Below, in pieces: positions 62,989 to 64,000 of a DNA stretch of 64,000 bases. Under the pieces are notes generated by a model. That model had not been told where the DNA came from. It ran no database searches and was given only the letters and a program-made list of their open reading frames with translations. The translations under genes and the position numbers were made by a program. The stretch is from assembly GCA_024398995.1 (NCBI GenBank), contig JAKSIE010000007.1, positions 1-64,000 of the forward strand, in the 5' to 3' direction. Position 1 is the stretch's first letter; each line of letters begins with the position of its first letter. This DNA is from Fibrobacter sp. (lineage in GTDB: Bacteria; Fibrobacterota; Fibrobacteria; Fibrobacterales; Fibrobacteraceae).

Positions 62989-64000
62989 TTATCCCAGCAG
63001 CCAGTTTGCTACGGAAATGCACTCGATTTCAAACCCGTCTTTCTCCAAAGTCTTTGATTCGTCTTTTGTGATAATCAGCAGCTTCTTTACGGAGAAAGCC
63101 TTGGCAAATTTTACAAGGGCATTGAGTTCTCGCTCGTAGGTTTCCGGCTTGTCGAGCGCATAACAAGCCTGGATGGCAATTCCTTCGTCTGGAATATAAA
63201 AGTCCACTTCGTAGCCGTTGGCGTTGTAGAAGAAGCAACTGTTGCCGTACCGTTTTCGAAGTTCAATGGCGACCACATTTTCAAGTAGCGAAGTCTGCGG
63301 ATCCATCAGAAACAAAGCCAGGATTCCGTTGTCAATGAAATAGTACTTGCGGTTGCTTTCTTTTTCCTGGAGCTTGGCTTGGTAATTTTCGTAGGGGAGA
63401 ATAAGCCAGGATTCCTGCATGTATTTGATATAGTCAATGCAAGCATCAACACTCAACTTCTTTCCGACGGTAGAAACGATGTTTGCGATACGGTTGTAGG
63501 AAACGGGCTGCTTCAAACTTTCCGCCAGTTTCTTGACTAGAATTTTAAGAGCGAAGTTGTTACGAATCTGGTGGCGGGTTACGAGATCCCCGAAGAAGAT
63601 CTTGTTGAAAAGGCTGGAAAGCCAACTGCGTTTGTCCTGGATGCTTGGAAGTTCCGGCAGGGCTCCATAAGTGAAGTATTGCTCGAAGAGTTTGTCGATT
63701 TGCTTGCGGTTCTTAATCCTGAAATTCCGTTCCGATGGACTAAGACCAGATGCTGTCAGGAATTCCTCAAACGAATAGGGATAGACTTCATGAATGAGAT
63801 AACGGCCCCCAAGGGTGGTAGCTATTTCTGCGCTAAGCATTTTCGCGTTGCTACCGGTAATGAATACCTTGAATTTTTGGTCGGCGAGTCTTCTTGCAAA
63901 TTTTTCCCATCCGCTGACAATTTGAATTTCGTCTAAAAAGAAAATGGGTCTGTAGTCGTAAAGTTCCTCGTAGCAGGTTTTGATCAAGTCCAGGTCGCTA
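62989..64000 (-). CDS. AAA-type ATPase with DUF4143-like C-terminus, N-terminus cut by the window
   Basis: At least 336 residues, still open at 64000. IFFLDEIQIVSGWEKFARRL is the Walker B region, KVFITGSNAKMLSAEIATTLGGRY the sensor-1/arginine region. The C-terminal half is DUF4143-like: FFYNANGYEVDFYIPDEGIAIQACYAL carries a PD-(D/E)XK-like core (E-V-D-F...Q). Walker A would lie outside the window. Such ATPases are widely scattered and laterally moved; their job is unknown. Confidence 0.9.
   Translation of the reverse strand, partial: SDLDLIKTCYEELYDYRPIFFLDEIQIVSGWEKFARRLADQKFKVFITGSNAKMLSAEIATTLGGRYLIHEVYPYSFEEFLTASGLSPSERNFRIKNRKQIDKLFEQYFTYGALPELPSIQDKRSWLSSLFNKIFFGDLVTRHQIRNNFALKILVKKLAESLKQPVSYNRIANIVSTVGKKLSVDACIDYIKYMQESWLILPYENYQAKLQEKESNRKYYFIDNGILALFLMDPQTSLLENVVAIELRKRYGNSCFFYNANGYEVDFYIPDEGIAIQACYALDKPETYERELNALVKFAKAFSVKKLLIITKDESKTLEKDGFEIECISVANWLLG

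Noticed and set aside
1-64000. CRISPR arrays, insertion sequences or prophage
   Set aside because: No regularly spaced repeats, transposase, integrase or phage structural genes were seen.

Overview
The window reads as a chromosomal segment of a Fibrobacter-type bacterium (Fibrobacterota). The main evidence is three tandem lipoproteins with the Fibrobacter succinogenes major paralogous domain (60576-62888), a secreted GH43-CBM6 enzyme with Ser-rich linkers and a C-terminal tail (1-1628), a GH9 cellulase-family enzyme (28109-29824), and many outer-membrane barrels and lipoproteins typical of a Gram-negative cell. No rRNA, prophage, insertion sequence or CRISPR array is visible.

Layout. 1-2300: GH43 3' end and a small lipoprotein. 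2397-7715 (mostly minus): two identical tRNA-Leu(GAG) genes, a pair of 60-bp repeats, murD, lipoproteins, tpiA-secG and a BamE-like lipoprotein. 7798-13491: barrel and secreted proteins, cinA-recA with a long structured 3' region, a DUF5683-like membrane protein, a CobC-like phosphatase and a small RNA that looks like SRP 4.5S RNA. 13843-29824 (plus): a 2726-residue cadherin-repeat surface protein, yciH, then a tightly coupled run of FecR-domain protein, beta-helix/barrel protein, endonuclease IV and GH9 enzyme. 29837-33536 (minus): YdcF-like, rimI, tsaB, ddl and a second basic/acidic-tailed lipoprotein. 34605-38962 (minus): a phosphorelay of hybrid kinase, REC-GGDEF-EAL protein and HPt protein. 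39134-53211: housekeeping genes (purF, ubiA-like, superoxide reductase, rsgA, nadD, an RluA-type synthase, tRNA-Asn, an MBOAT acyltransferase pair, metK, Nif3, an M23 peptidase). 53333-58725: a lamin-tail-domain secreted protein, a barrel, a membrane PAS protein, a rhodanese lipoprotein and ribD carrying repeat-derived inserts. 59351-64000: an A+T-rich accessory segment with an FRG-domain protein, three paralogous lipoproteins and a DUF4143-type ATPase cut by the window edge.

Two themes run across the window. First, many transcription starts share a -35 TTGnnn-like element, 15-17 bases, then a TAnnTTTG or TAnnTTTN box, reminiscent of the Bacteroidota -7 motif. In several genes this box lies only 4-7 bases before the ATG with no Shine-Dalgarno sequence, which suggests leaderless mRNAs. 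Second, short hairpin-forming repeats occur between genes and, in ribD, inside the reading frame. All functional names come from motif recognition by eye; no database search was possible.
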